This document shows, piece after piece, positions 44,046-54,862 of a stretch of DNA of 64,000 bases (position 1 is its first letter; every line of letters begins with the position of its first letter). Source of the stretch: Georgenia_A wangjunii (GTDB lineage Bacteria > Actinomycetota > Actinomycetes > Actinomycetales > Actinomycetaceae); NCBI RefSeq assembly GCF_036421915.1, contig NZ_JAZGOM010000007.1. One strand, given 5' to 3'. A program made the translations under genes and the position numbers. The notes under the pieces were generated by a model, which saw only the letters and a list, made by a program, of their open reading frames with translations, made no database searches and was not told where the DNA came from.

Positions 44046-44185
44046 GGCCACTCCGCCCGGACGGGCGGCCACCGGTCCGTTCGGCGACGCTGCCGGACCT
44101 GGGTCGGCCCGCCAGCCGGACGGCGGTCCGGTGCTCTGCCTCACGCCCGTACGATGACCGTGTCAGGCAGCGAGGGGAGCATGGT
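44046..44185 (+). promoter_or_regulatory. Hairpin-dense spacer before trpC with candidate -10
   Basis: Inverted repeat CCGCCCG/CGGGCGG (44053-44059 and 44062-44068), another CCGGAC/GTCCGG pair near 44115-44131, and TACGAT at 44150-44155 as a possible -10, without a clear -35. No Trp-codon leader peptide is visible, so attenuation is not supported. The trpCBA genes may have their own start of transcription here. Confidence 0.3.
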
Positions 44186-44997
44186 GTGACGGTCCTTGAA
44201 GAGATCATCGCCGGTGTCCGTGAGGACCTGGCCGTTCGCGAGGAGCACGTGCCGCTGGCCGAGCTCAAGGAGCGGGTGGCCCGCGGGACCCAGGCCAAGG
44301 ACGCCGTCTCCGCGCTCCGTGGCGGGGCCGACGCCGTGACCATCATCGCCGAGGTCAAGCGCTCGAGCCCGAGCAAGGGCGCCCTGGCCGACATCGCCGA
44401 CCCCGCCGGTCTGGCGAGCGACTACGAGGCCGGTGGCGCGAGCGCCATCAGCGTCCTCACCGAGCGCCGGCGCTTCGGCGGCAGCCTCGAGGACCTCACG
44501 GCGGTGCGCGCCGCCGTCGACGTCCCGGTCCTGCGCAAGGACTTCATCGTCACGCCCTACCAGGTGTGGGAGGCCCGGGCGCACGGCGCGGACCTCGTCC
44601 TGCTCATCGTCGCGGCGCTCGAGCAGACGGTCCTCACCTCGCTCGTCGAGCGTGTGCACTCCCTGGGCATGACCGCCCTCGTCGAGGTGCACGACCGTGA
44701 GGAGGCCAAGCGCGCCGTCGACGCCGGCGCCCGCATCATCGGCGTCAACGCCCGCAACCTCCACACCCTCGCCGTCGACCGGAACGTCTTCGCCGACGTC
44801 GTCGGCGTCATCCCGTCCGGCGTCCTCAAGGTCGCCGAGTCCGGCGTGCGCGGCCCGCACGACGTCCTCGACTACGCCCGGGCCGGCGCCGACGTCGTCC
44901 TCGTCGGCGAGGCCCTCGTCACGCAGGGGAACCCGCGCCGGGCCGTCGCCGACATGGCCGCGGCGGGGTCGCACCCGGCGCTCCGCGCGGTCCGCCC

Positions 44998-45001
<4 letters not shown>
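44186..45001 (+). CDS. trpC: Indole-3-glycerol phosphate synthase TrpC
   Basis: 271 residues from a GTG at 44186, with GGGGAG upstream. Key segments: IIAEVKRSSPSKG (about 53-65, catalytic Lys), ISVLTERRRFGGSLEDL, PVLRKDFIVTPYQVWEARAHGAD (about 115-137), VEVHDREEAKRA with catalytic Glu, GVNARNLHTL and VAESGVRGPHDV at the phosphate site. It closes CdRP to indole-3-glycerol phosphate. It is a stand-alone enzyme, not fused to TrpF. The stop overlaps the trpB start by four bases. Confidence 0.97.
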
Positions 45002-46320
<1,319 letters not shown>

Positions 46321-46325
46321 GCAGC

Positions 46326-47171
46326 ATGACGACGAACAGCGGGACGCCCGCCGACGGGCCCACCGCGGGCACGCGAACGACGGCCGCGGCGATCGACGAC
46401 GCGCGCGCCCGCGGCGGCGCCGCCCTCGTCGGGTACCTCCCCGTCGGGTTCCCCGACCTCGAGACCTCGGTCCAGGCGGCGCGCACGATCGTCGAGGCGG
46501 GCGTCGACATCGTCGAGCTCGGGCTGCCCTACTCCGACCCGGGCATGGACGGCCCGGTCATCCAGGCCGCGGCCCAGGCCGCCCTCGACGGGGGCACGCG
46601 CACGACCGACGTGCTCCGCGCCGTCGAGCGGGTCGCCGAGACCGGCGCCGCCGTCGTCATCATGACCTACTGGAACCCCGTGCACCGCTACGGGGTCGAC
46701 CGCTTCGCGCGCGACCTTGCGTCGGCGGGCGGCGCCGGGCTCATCACCCCCGACCTCATCCCGGACGAGGCGGGGGAGTGGATCGCCGCCTCCGAGGCCC
46801 ACGGCCTCGAGCGGATCTTCCTCGTCGCCCCCAGCTCGACGCCGGAGCGGCTCGCCATGACCGCCGCGCAGACCCGCGGCTTCGTCTACGCCGCCTCGAC
46901 GATGGGCGTGACCGGCGTGCGCGCGAGCGTCGACGACCACGCGCGCGACCTCGTCGCCCGTACGCGGGAGGCCGGGGCGGAGCGTGTGTGCGTCGGGCTC
47001 GGTGTTTCGACGCGCGAGCAGGCCGCCGAGATCGCCGAGTACTCCGACGGCGTCATCGTCGGCTCCGCGCTCGTCCGCACGCTCCAGCGCGCCGACGGCG
47101 ACACGACGGCCGCGCTGCGCGACCTCGGCTCACTCGCCGCCGAGCTGGCCGCCGGGATGCACGGCGCCTGA
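46326..47171 (+). CDS. trpA: Tryptophan synthase alpha chain TrpA
   Basis: 281 residues from the ATG at 46326; a GTG at 46317 overlapping the trpB stop is also in frame, but the GGAGA at about 46310 is better spaced for the ATG. VGYLPVGFPDLETS, IVELGLPYSDPGMDGPVIQAAAQ (catalytic Glu and Asp), IMTYWNPVHRYG, FVYAASTMGVTG and VGLGVSTREQAAEI are all present. It cleaves indole-3-glycerol phosphate to indole and G3P, passing indole to TrpB. Confidence 0.97.
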   Translation: MTTNSGTPADGPTAGTRTTAAAIDDARARGGAALVGYLPVGFPDLETSVQAARTIVEAGVDIVELGLPYSDPGMDGPVIQAAAQAALDGGTRTTDVLRAVERVAETGAAVVIMTYWNPVHRYGVDRFARDLASAGGAGLITPDLIPDEAGEWIAASEAHGLERIFLVAPSSTPERLAMTAAQTRGFVYAASTMGVTGVRASVDDHARDLVARTREAGAERVCVGLGVSTREQAAEIAEYSDGVIVGSALVRTLQRADGDTTAALRDLGSLAAELAAGMHGA

Positions 47172-47252
47172 CGGCACGGGCACCGCGCCTGACGGCGGCG
47201 CCGCGTCGGACTGGCCGCCGGGCGCACCGCGCCGGCCGTTACGCTTCGGAGC

Positions 47253-48438
47253 ATGCTGAGCGTCGCCTTCTCCATCCCCAGCCCCGCCGAGTCGGTGTGG
47301 TACCTGGGCCCCCTGCCGATCCGCGCGTACGCGATCGCCATCGGTATCGGCATCCTGGCGGCGTGGTGGATCCTCGACCGCCGCTACCGCGCGAAGGGCG
47401 GACCGGAGGAGACGGCGCTCGACGTCGCGATCTGGATGGTGCCGTTCGGCATCATCGGCGGGCGGATCTACCACGTCCTCTCCTCCCCGGACGCGTACTT
47501 CGGCCCGAACGGGGACCCGAGCCGCGTCATCGAGGTGTGGAACGGCGGCCTCGGGATCTGGGGCGCGATCCCGCTCGGCGGCCTCGGTGCGTGGATCGCG
47601 CTGCGTCGCCGCGGCCTGCGCCTCGCTCCCTTCGCCGACGCCCTCGCCCCCGGCCTGCTCGTCGCCCAGGGGATCGGGCGCATCGGCAACTACTTCAACC
47701 AGGAGCTCTACGGTGCGCCGACGACGCTGCCGTGGGGCTTGGAGATCGACGACCGGTACCTGCGCCCGGGCTACGAGTCCGGAACCCTGTTCCACCCGAC
47801 GTTCCTCTACGAGCTCCTGTGGAACTTCGCCGCGGCGGCCGTCCTCATCTGGGCCGCCCGCCGGTTCAACCTCCGCCACGGCCGCGTCTTCTGGCTCTAC
47901 GTCATGCTCTACACGACCGGCCGCGTGTGGATCGAGTACCTCCGCATCGACGAGGCCGAGCTCGTGCTCGGGCTGCGCCTCAACGTGTGGACGTCGATCA
48001 TCGTCTTCCTCCTCGCCCTGTCGATCTTCGTCCGCATCGGCCGCAGCACCCGCGACGTCCCGGAGACCGTGTGGCTCCCGGGCCGCGAGCCCGAGACGGG
48101 CGCCGACGGCGAGGGCACAGCCACCGGCGTCGGGGGGGAAAAACCGGCCCACAAAACGCCGCCACCCANTGTCGATCTTCGTCCGCATCGGCCGCAGCAC
48201 CCGCGACGTCCCGGAGACCGTGTGGCTCCCGGGCCGCGAGCCCGAGACGGGCGCCGACGGCGAGGGCACAGCCACCGGCGTCGACGGCACGACGTCGGCC
48301 GACGACGTCGTGCCGTCGACAGCGGACGACGACGCAACCACGACGGCGACCGCCGATGAGGACCCCAGCGCCCCCGCCGACGAGCCGGTCGGCTCGTCGA
48401 GCGACCGCGGCGAGACCGCAGCCGGCGGCGACCGCTAG
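47253..48438 (+). CDS. lgt: Prolipoprotein diacylglyceryl transferase Lgt, frame broken by an apparent assembly duplication
   Basis: From the ATG at 47253 the protein has YLGPLPIRAYAIAIGIGI, GGRIYHVL, WNGGLGIWGAIPLG, QGIGRIGNYFNQELYGAPT (family signature) and HPTFLYELLWN, with about seven membrane segments. Lgt moves diacylglycerol onto lipobox Cys residues. The frame is disturbed at 48133-48169 (with N at 48169), and 48170-48283 repeats 48019-48132 exactly. Removing one 151-base period restores one frame, predicting 344 residues with a hydrophilic Asp/Thr/Ala/Ser tail ending at 48438. As given, the first frame runs on to 48359. The gene is probably intact in the organism. Confidence 0.88.
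48019..48283. repeat. 114-bp exact direct duplication around an N: likely contig-join artefact
   Basis: 48019-48132 and 48170-48283 are identical. Between them are 37 bases of odd composition (a G run, an A run, then C-rich) ending in the only ambiguous base in the window. This is the pattern expected when overlapping contig ends are joined without merging. Confidence 0.85.
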
Positions 48439-48778
48439 GCCTCACGGCGGCCGGCGCAGGGCCGCGGTGTGCCGCCCCGCGATCGCCCCGCCCAAGGCGT
48501 TGACGGCGCACCGGGCGGGGCACGACGCTTGAGATCTGGGTCACGCCGGACTTCGGTGGTCGCAGCGACGTGGGCGGCGACGTCCCGCCATACCGGCGTC
48601 CACTCTCTGTGTTGGCGATGTCCAGAAAGTAAGACAGGGTCACCACTCGGGGGCAGTCGAGCAACCAGCGGGTACAGAGGGCGTAAAGTTTCCGCGCACC
48701 GGGCCAACGACGTCCCATCGAAGCACTGATAACGATGCTGGGCGCTCCAGGGCGTCCGCAGTGAGGACGGGTACGCCG
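48439..48778 (+). promoter_or_regulatory. Upstream region of gltB
   Basis: About 340 bp without a gene, and visibly less GC-rich from 48600 to 48720 than its surroundings, as expected for a promoter region. Possible -10-like hexamers (TAAAGT at 48684-48689) lack a good -35. I could not find a convincing GlnR or AmtR site by eye. Confidence 0.4.
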
Positions 48779-51700
48779 ATGAACGCGCACCACCCGGCAC
48801 CCCAGACCGGACCGGAGCGGACGGGTCTGTACGACCCGGCCAACGAGCACGACGCCTGCGGCGTCGCCTTCGTCGCGACGCTCCGCGGCACGCCCGGGCG
48901 GGACATCGTCGACGCCGGGCTCACGGCCCTGGCGAACCTCGACCACCGCGGCGCCGTCGGCGCCGAGGAGAACACGGGCGACGGCGCGGGCATCCTCCTC
49001 CAGGTCCCGGACGCGTTCCTGCGCGCCGAGGCCGGCGTCGACCTGCCCCCCGCCGGCTCCTACGCCGTCGGGCTCGTCTTCCTGCCCGGCGCCGGCACCG
49101 CGGACGGCGAGCTCGCGCGCGCCGTCGACGGGATCGAGCGAATCGCCCGCGAGGAGGAGCTCGACGTCCTCCTGTGGCGCGACGTCGCCGTCGACGCGGG
49201 ACTCGTCGGGCCGATGGCCCGCGCCTCGATGCCGACGTTCCGCCAGCTCTTCGTCGCCGACGCCGCGGGCACGCGCAGCGGGATCGAGCTCGACCGCCTC
49301 GCCTACCGCCTGCGCAAGCGCGTCGAGCACGAGTACGGCGTGTACATGGCCTCGCTCTCCGCGCGCACGCTCGTCTACAAGGGCATGCTCACGACGACGC
49401 AGCTCCAGCCGTTCTTCCCGGACCTGTCCGACGAGCGGATGGCGAGCGAGATCGCGCTCGTCCACTCCCGCTTCTCGACGAACACGTTCCCGTCGTGGCC
49501 GCTCGCCCAGCCGTTCCGGATGGTCGCCCACAACGGTGAGATCAACACCGTGCGCGGCAACCGGAACTGGATGAGCGCGCGCGAGGGCAACCTGTCCTCC
49601 GAGCTCCTCGGTGACCTCGACGCGCTCCTGCCCGTGTGCACCCCCGGCGCGAGCGACTCGGCCACGTTCGACGAGGTCCTCGAGCTCCTCCACCTCGGCG
49701 GCCGCTCCCTGCCCCACGCCGTCCTCATGATGATCCCCGAGGCGTGGCAGAACCACACCGAGATGGACGCGGACCGCCGCGCCTTCTACGAGTACACCTC
49801 CACCCTCGTCGAGCCGTGGGACGGCCCGGCGGCCATGACGTTCACCGACGGCACCGTCATCGGCGCGGTCCTCGACCGCAACGGGCTGCGCCCCGGGCGC
49901 TACTGGGTGACCGACGACGGCCTCGTCGTCCTCGCCTCCGAGACCGGTGTCCTCGACATCGACCCCGCCCGCGTGGCGAGCAAGGGCCGCCTAGAGCCCG
50001 GCAAGATGTTCCTCGTCGACACTGCCCAGGGCCGCGTCGTCAGCGACGAGGAGGTCAAGGCCGAGCTGGCCGCGCTGCACCCGTACCGGGAGTGGCTCGA
50101 CGAGCACACCGTCCGGCTCGAGGACCTGCCCGAGCGCGAGCACGTCGCGCACTCCCGCGCCTCCGTCGCCCGCCGGCAGCAGATGTTCGGCTACACCGAC
50201 GAGGAGCTCAACATCATCCTCGCGCCGATGGCACGCTCCGGCGCCGAGGCGCTCGGCTCGATGGGCACGGACACCCCGGTGGCCGTCCTGTCCGAGCGGC
50301 CGCGGCTGCTCTTCGACTACTTCATCCAGCTGTTCGCCCAGGTGACGAACCCGCCCCTCGACGCGATCCGCGAGGAGCTGGTCACCTCGCTCGCCGGCGC
50401 GATCGGCCCCGAGCCCAACCTCCTCCACGACGGGCCGGAGCACACCCACAAGCTCCACGTGCCGTTCCCGACGATCGACAACGACCAGCTCGCCAAGATC
50501 GTCAACATCGGCCGCGCGCGCCGCACCGGCAACGGCTTCTCGTCCGTCGTCATCTCCGGCCTCTACCGCGTCTCCGGCGGGGGAGAGGCGCTCGAGGCTC
50601 GCCTCGAGGAGATCTTCACCGAGGTGGACGAGGCCATCGAGCGCGGGGTGAGCTTCATCGTCCTGTCCGACCGGGACGCGACGGCGGAGCTCGGGCCCAT
50701 CCCCTCGCTCCTGCTCACCTCCGCGGTGCACCACCACACGCTGCGCCGCCGCACCCGCACGAAGGTCAGCCTCCTCGTCGAGGCCGGGGACGTGCGCGAG
50801 GTCCACCACGTCGCCCTCCTCATCGGCTACGGCGCGGCAGCGGTCAACCCCTACCTCGCCATGGAGAGCGCCGAGGAGCTCGTCGACGCCGGGATCATCG
50901 AGGGCCTCACGCCCGAGCAGGCCGTCGCCAACGTCATCAAGGCGCTCGGCAAGGGCGTCCTCAAGGTCATGAGCAAGATGGGCATCTCGACCGTCGCGTC
51001 CTACCGCGGCGCGCAGGTGTTCCAGGCGCTCGGCCTGTCCGAGCCGCTCATCAACCAGTACTTCACCGGCACGGCCTCGCCGCTCGGCGGCGTCGGCCTC
51101 GACGTCATCGCGGCCGAGGTGGCCGCGCGCCACGCGACGGCCTACCCGCCGTCGGGCATCTCCCCGGCCCACCGGACCCTGCGCATCGGCGGGGAGTACC
51201 AGTGGCGCCGCGAGGGCGAGCCGCACCTGTTCGACCCGGACACGATCTTCCGGCTCCAGCACTCCACCCGGCACCGGAAGATGGACATCTTCCGCCAGTA
51301 CACCGAGCGCGTGAACGAGCAGTCGAAGCGGCTCATGACGATGCGCGGGCTCTTCGCGTTCAAGGAGGGCGGGCGCGCGCCGATCCCGATCGAGGAGGTC
51401 GAGCCGGTCTCGGAGATCGTCAAGCGGTTCTCCACCGGCGCGATGTCCTACGGGTCGATCTCCGCCGAGGCTCACGAGACCCTCGCGATCGCGATGAACA
51501 TGCTCGGCGGCAAGTCGAACACCGGTGAGGGCGGCGAGGACACCGACCGTCTCCACGACCCGCGCCGGCGCTCGTCGATCAAGCAGGTCGCCTCGGGACG
51601 TTTCGGCGTGACGGCGGACTACCTCACGAACTCCGACGACATCCAGATCAAGATGGCACAGGGCGCCAAGCCGGGCGAGGGCGGTCAGCTCCCCGGTACC

Positions 51701-53353
51701 AAGGTGTACCCGTGGGTGGCCAAGACGCGGCACTCGACGCCCGGCGTCGGCCTCATCTCCCCGCCGCCGCACCACGACATCTACTCGATCGAGGACCTCG
51801 CCCAGCTCATCCACGACCTCAAGAACGCCAACCCGTCGGCGCGCATCCACGTCAAGCTCGTGAGCGAGGTCGGCGTGGGCACCGTGGCCGCGGGCGTCTC
51901 CAAGGCGCACGCCGACGTCGTCCTCATCTCGGGGCACGACGGCGGGACGGGCGCGAGCCCGCTCACCTCCCTCAAGCACGCGGGCGCGCCGTGGGAGCTC
52001 GGCCTCGCCGAGACGCAGCAGACCCTCGTGCTCAACGACCTGCGTGACCGGATCGTCGTCCAGACCGACGGCCAGCTCAAGACCGGCCGCGACGTCGTCG
52101 TCGCCGCGCTCCTGGGCGCGGAGGAGTTCGGGTTCGCGACGGCACCGCTCGTCGTCTCGGGCTGCGTCATGATGCGCGTGTGCCACCTCGACACGTGCCC
52201 GGTGGGCGTGGCCACGCAGAACCCCGAGCTGCGCGCGCGCTTCTCGGGCAAGGCCGAGTACGTCGTCACCTTCTTCGAGTACATCGCCCAGGAGGTGCGC
52301 GAGCTGCTCGCCTCCCTCGGCCTGCGCTCGATCGAGGAGGCCGTGGGCCAGGTCGAGCTGCTCGATGCCCGTGACGCCATCGACCACTGGAAGGCCTCGG
52401 GGCTCGACCTCGCTCCCGTCCTGCAGAAGGTCGAGCCGGCGCCCGGCTCGGCGCTGCACCAGGTCAAGACGCAGGACCACAGCCTCGACAAGGCGCTCGA
52501 CGTGCAGCTCATCGCGCAGGCCGCGGCGGCGCTCGCCGACGGGACGCCGGTGCGGATCGAGGCGCCGGTGCGCAACGTCAACCGCACGGTCGGCACGATG
52601 CTCGGCCACGAGCTGACCAAGCGCTACGGCGCCGCCGGCCTGCCCGACGGCACGATCGACATCACGCTCACCGGCTCGGCCGGGCAGTCCTTCGGGGCGG
52701 TCCTGCCCAGCGGCATCACGCTTCGCCTGCTCGGCGACGCGAACGACTACGTCGGCAAGTCCCTCTCGGGCGGGCGGATCATCGTCCGGCCGGACGAGCG
52801 TGCCCACCTCACGGCGGCGGAGAACGTCATCGCGGGCAACGTCATCGCCTACGGCGCCACGAGCGGGGAGATCTTCCTCGCCGGGCGCGCGGGGGAGCGT
52901 TTTGCCGTGCGCAACTCGGGTGCGACCGCCGTCGTCGAGGGCGTGGGTGACCACGCCGTGGAGTACATGACGGGCGGGACCGTCGTCGTCCTCGGATCGA
53001 CCGGGCGCAACCTCGGCGCCGGCATGTCAGGCGGCACCGCCTACGTGCTCGACCTCGACCCCGGGCGCGTCAACGGCCCGGCCGTGGCCCAGGGCGAGCT
53101 CATCCTCGCGCCGCTCGACGCCGAGGACCGCAACATCGTCCTCGACCTCCTGCACCGCCACCTCGAGCACACCGACTCCCGGCGGGCGGCCGAGCTGCTC
53201 GCCGACCCGGACGCAGCCTGCGCCCGGTTCACGAAGGTCCTGCCGCGCCAGTTCGCGGCCGTCAGCGCCGCCCTCGCGAAGGCGGCCGACGAGGGGCTCG
53301 ACGCCGGGTCGCCCGACGTCTGGAACACCATCTTGGAGGCCTCCCATGGCTGA
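48779..53353 (+). CDS. gltB: Glutamate synthase (NADPH) large subunit GltB
   Basis: 1524 residues from the ATG at 48779; a GTG at 48761 is an alternative. The N-terminal nucleophile is Cys27 (ACGVAFVA), exposed after removal of a 26-residue propeptide. The glutaminase domain covers about 27-430 (NGEINTVRGNRNWM). Central and FMN-synthase domains follow (about 470-1200), with SGHDGGTGASPLTSLKHAG. The 3Fe-4S site is C1129-x5-C1135-x4-C1140. A GXGXG beta-helix ends the protein (about 1260-1500). It makes two glutamates from glutamine and 2-oxoglutarate. The stop overlaps gltD by 8 bp. Confidence 0.97.
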   Translation: MNAHHPAPQTGPERTGLYDPANEHDACGVAFVATLRGTPGRDIVDAGLTALANLDHRGAVGAEENTGDGAGILLQVPDAFLRAEAGVDLPPAGSYAVGLVFLPGAGTADGELARAVDGIERIAREEELDVLLWRDVAVDAGLVGPMARASMPTFRQLFVADAAGTRSGIELDRLAYRLRKRVEHEYGVYMASLSARTLVYKGMLTTTQLQPFFPDLSDERMASEIALVHSRFSTNTFPSWPLAQPFRMVAHNGEINTVRGNRNWMSAREGNLSSELLGDLDALLPVCTPGASDSATFDEVLELLHLGGRSLPHAVLMMIPEAWQNHTEMDADRRAFYEYTSTLVEPWDGPAAMTFTDGTVIGAVLDRNGLRPGRYWVTDDGLVVLASETGVLDIDPARVASKGRLEPGKMFLVDTAQGRVVSDEEVKAELAALHPYREWLDEHTVRLEDLPEREHVAHSRASVARRQQMFGYTDEELNIILAPMARSGAEALGSMGTDTPVAVLSERPRLLFDYFIQLFAQVTNPPLDAIREELVTSLAGAIGPEPNLLHDGPEHTHKLHVPFPTIDNDQLAKIVNIGRARRTGNGFSSVVISGLYRVSGGGEALEARLEEIFTEVDEAIERGVSFIVLSDRDATAELGPIPSLLLTSAVHHHTLRRRTRTKVSLLVEAGDVREVHHVALLIGYGAAAVNPYLAMESAEELVDAGIIEGLTPEQAVANVIKALGKGVLKVMSKMGISTVASYRGAQVFQALGLSEPLINQYFTGTASPLGGVGLDVIAAEVAARHATAYPPSGISPAHRTLRIGGEYQWRREGEPHLFDPDTIFRLQHSTRHRKMDIFRQYTERVNEQSKRLMTMRGLFAFKEGGRAPIPIEEVEPVSEIVKRFSTGAMSYGSISAEAHETLAIAMNMLGGKSNTGEGGEDTDRLHDPRRRSSIKQVASGRFGVTADYLTNSDDIQIKMAQGAKPGEGGQLPGTKVYPWVAKTRHSTPGVGLISPPPHHDIYSIEDLAQLIHDLKNANPSARIHVKLVSEVGVGTVAAGVSKAHADVVLISGHDGGTGASPLTSLKHAGAPWELGLAETQQTLVLNDLRDRIVVQTDGQLKTGRDVVVAALLGAEEFGFATAPLVVSGCVMMRVCHLDTCPVGVATQNPELRARFSGKAEYVVTFFEYIAQEVRELLASLGLRSIEEAVGQVELLDARDAIDHWKASGLDLAPVLQKVEPAPGSALHQVKTQDHSLDKALDVQLIAQAAAALADGTPVRIEAPVRNVNRTVGTMLGHELTKRYGAAGLPDGTIDITLTGSAGQSFGAVLPSGITLRLLGDANDYVGKSLSGGRIIVRPDERAHLTAAENVIAGNVIAYGATSGEIFLAGRAGERFAVRNSGATAVVEGVGDHAVEYMTGGTVVVLGSTGRNLGAGMSGGTAYVLDLDPGRVNGPAVAQGELILAPLDAEDRNIVLDLLHRHLEHTDSRRAAELLADPDAACARFTKVLPRQFAAVSAALAKAADEGLDAGSPDVWNTILEASHG

Positions 53354-54812
53354 CCCGCGCGGATTCCTCAAGCACCGCGAGCGTGAGCTCCCCGAGCGCC
53401 GGCCCGTGCCGGTGCGCATCCTCGACTACCGCGAGGTCTACGAGCGGCGCGACTCCGGTGCGCTCCAGCGCCAGGCGAGCCGCTGCATGGACTGCGGCGT
53501 CCCGTTCTGCCACAACGGCTGCCCGCTGGGGAACCTCATCCCCGAGTGGAACGACCTCACGCGGCGCGACGACGTCAACGGTGCGATCGAGCGCCTCCAC
53601 GCGACGAACAACTTCCCGGACTTCACGGGCCGGCTGTGCCCGGCGCCGTGCGAGTCCTCGTGCGTGCTCGGGATCAACCAGCCGCCGGTGACGATCAAGA
53701 ACATCGAGCAGGCGATCATCGACCGCGCGTTCGAGGAGGGCCTCGTCACGCCCGAGATCCCCGACCGGCTCACCGGCAAGACGGTCGCCGTCATCGGCTC
53801 CGGGCCGGCGGGCCTCGCGGCCGCGCAGCAGCTCACCCGGGCCGGGCACACCGTCGTCGTGCACGAGCGGGCCGACAAGATCGGCGGGCTCCTGCGCTAC
53901 GGCATCCCCGAGTTCAAGATGGAGAAGATCCACGTCGACCGCCGTCTCGCGCAGATGGAGGCGGAGGGCACGCGGTTCCGCCCCTCGAGCGACGTCGGCG
54001 CGCCCGGCGGGCTCACGGGCGAGGAGCTCCTCGAGCGGTACGACGCCGTCGTCCTCGCCATGGGCTCGACGATCGCCCGCGACCTGCCCGTCCCCGGGCG
54101 CGAGCTGAGCGGCATCCACCAGGCGATGGAGTACCTGCCCCAGGCCACGCGAGTCGTCCACGGCGAGGAGGTCCCCGGGCAGATCCTCGCCACGGACAAG
54201 GACGTCGTCATCATCGGCGGCGGCGACACCGGGGCGGACTGCCTCGGCACCGCCATCCGGCAGGGCGCGCGCTCGGTCACACAGATCGAGATCATGCCGC
54301 GCCCGAGCGAGGAGCGGCCCGCCGGCCAGCCCTGGCCCACGTACCCGATGATCTACCGGGTCTCCAGCGCCCACGAGGAGGGCGGCGAGCGCGTCTACGC
54401 GACGAGCACCGTCGAGTTCCTCAGCGAGGGCGAGACCGGCTCCGTCACGCACCTGCGGGTGACCGAGGTCGACATGAGCTCCGGGCGGCCGGTCCCGGTC
54501 GAGGGCACCGAGCGCCTCATCCCGGCCCAGCTCGTCCTGCTCGCCATGGGCTTCGTCGGCGTGCCGCGCGACGGGCTCGTCGAGCAGCTCAAGGTCGGCC
54601 TCGACCAGCGCGGGCGCATCGAGCGGGACGACGACTTCGCGACGACGGTGCCCGGCGTGTTCGTCGCCGGTGACGCCGGGCGCGGGCAGTCGCTCATCGT
54701 GTGGGCCATCTCCGAGGGCCGGGCCGCGGCCGCCGCCGTGGACACGTATCTCAGCGGCCGGACCGAACTTCCGTCCCCGATCGGCCCTACCACGGTCTCG
54801 ATCAATGTCTGA
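53346..54812 (+). CDS. gltD: Glutamate synthase (NADPH) small subunit GltD
   Basis: 488 residues. Two N-terminal Cys clusters, CMDCGVPFCHNGCPLGN (about 45-61) and LCPAPCESSCVLG (about 98-110), bind 4Fe-4S centres. The FAD site is VAVIGSGPAGLAAAQQL (about 145-161) and the NADPH site is VVIIGGGDTGADCLGTAIRQG (about 286-306). A C-terminal GVFVAGDAGRGQSLIVWAISEGRAAA completes the flavoprotein. It feeds electrons from NADPH to GltB. Translation is probably coupled to gltB. Confidence 0.97.
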   Translation: MADPRGFLKHRERELPERRPVPVRILDYREVYERRDSGALQRQASRCMDCGVPFCHNGCPLGNLIPEWNDLTRRDDVNGAIERLHATNNFPDFTGRLCPAPCESSCVLGINQPPVTIKNIEQAIIDRAFEEGLVTPEIPDRLTGKTVAVIGSGPAGLAAAQQLTRAGHTVVVHERADKIGGLLRYGIPEFKMEKIHVDRRLAQMEAEGTRFRPSSDVGAPGGLTGEELLERYDAVVLAMGSTIARDLPVPGRELSGIHQAMEYLPQATRVVHGEEVPGQILATDKDVVIIGGGDTGADCLGTAIRQGARSVTQIEIMPRPSEERPAGQPWPTYPMIYRVSSAHEEGGERVYATSTVEFLSEGETGSVTHLRVTEVDMSSGRPVPVEGTERLIPAQLVLLAMGFVGVPRDGLVEQLKVGLDQRGRIERDDDFATTVPGVFVAGDAGRGQSLIVWAISEGRAAAAAVDTYLSGRTELPSPIGPTTVSINV

Positions 54813-54862
54813 TGGCGGACGTCCCACGTGGTCCCTCACTGAAAGGCCGTAGGCTGGTGCCC

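Noticed and set aside
44046..44185. Tryptophan attenuator before trpC
   Set aside because: No leader peptide with clustered Trp codons is visible, and there are no alternative hairpins ending in a T tract.
48133..48169. Odd G/A/C-rich insert as a mobile-element scar with target-site duplication
   Set aside because: A 114-bp flanking duplication is far too long for a target site, and the adjacent N marks a contig join.
49991..52954. Long minus-strand open frame opposite gltB
   Set aside because: It is the antisense shadow of gltB, rich in Arg/Asp/Leu/Val without recognisable motifs.
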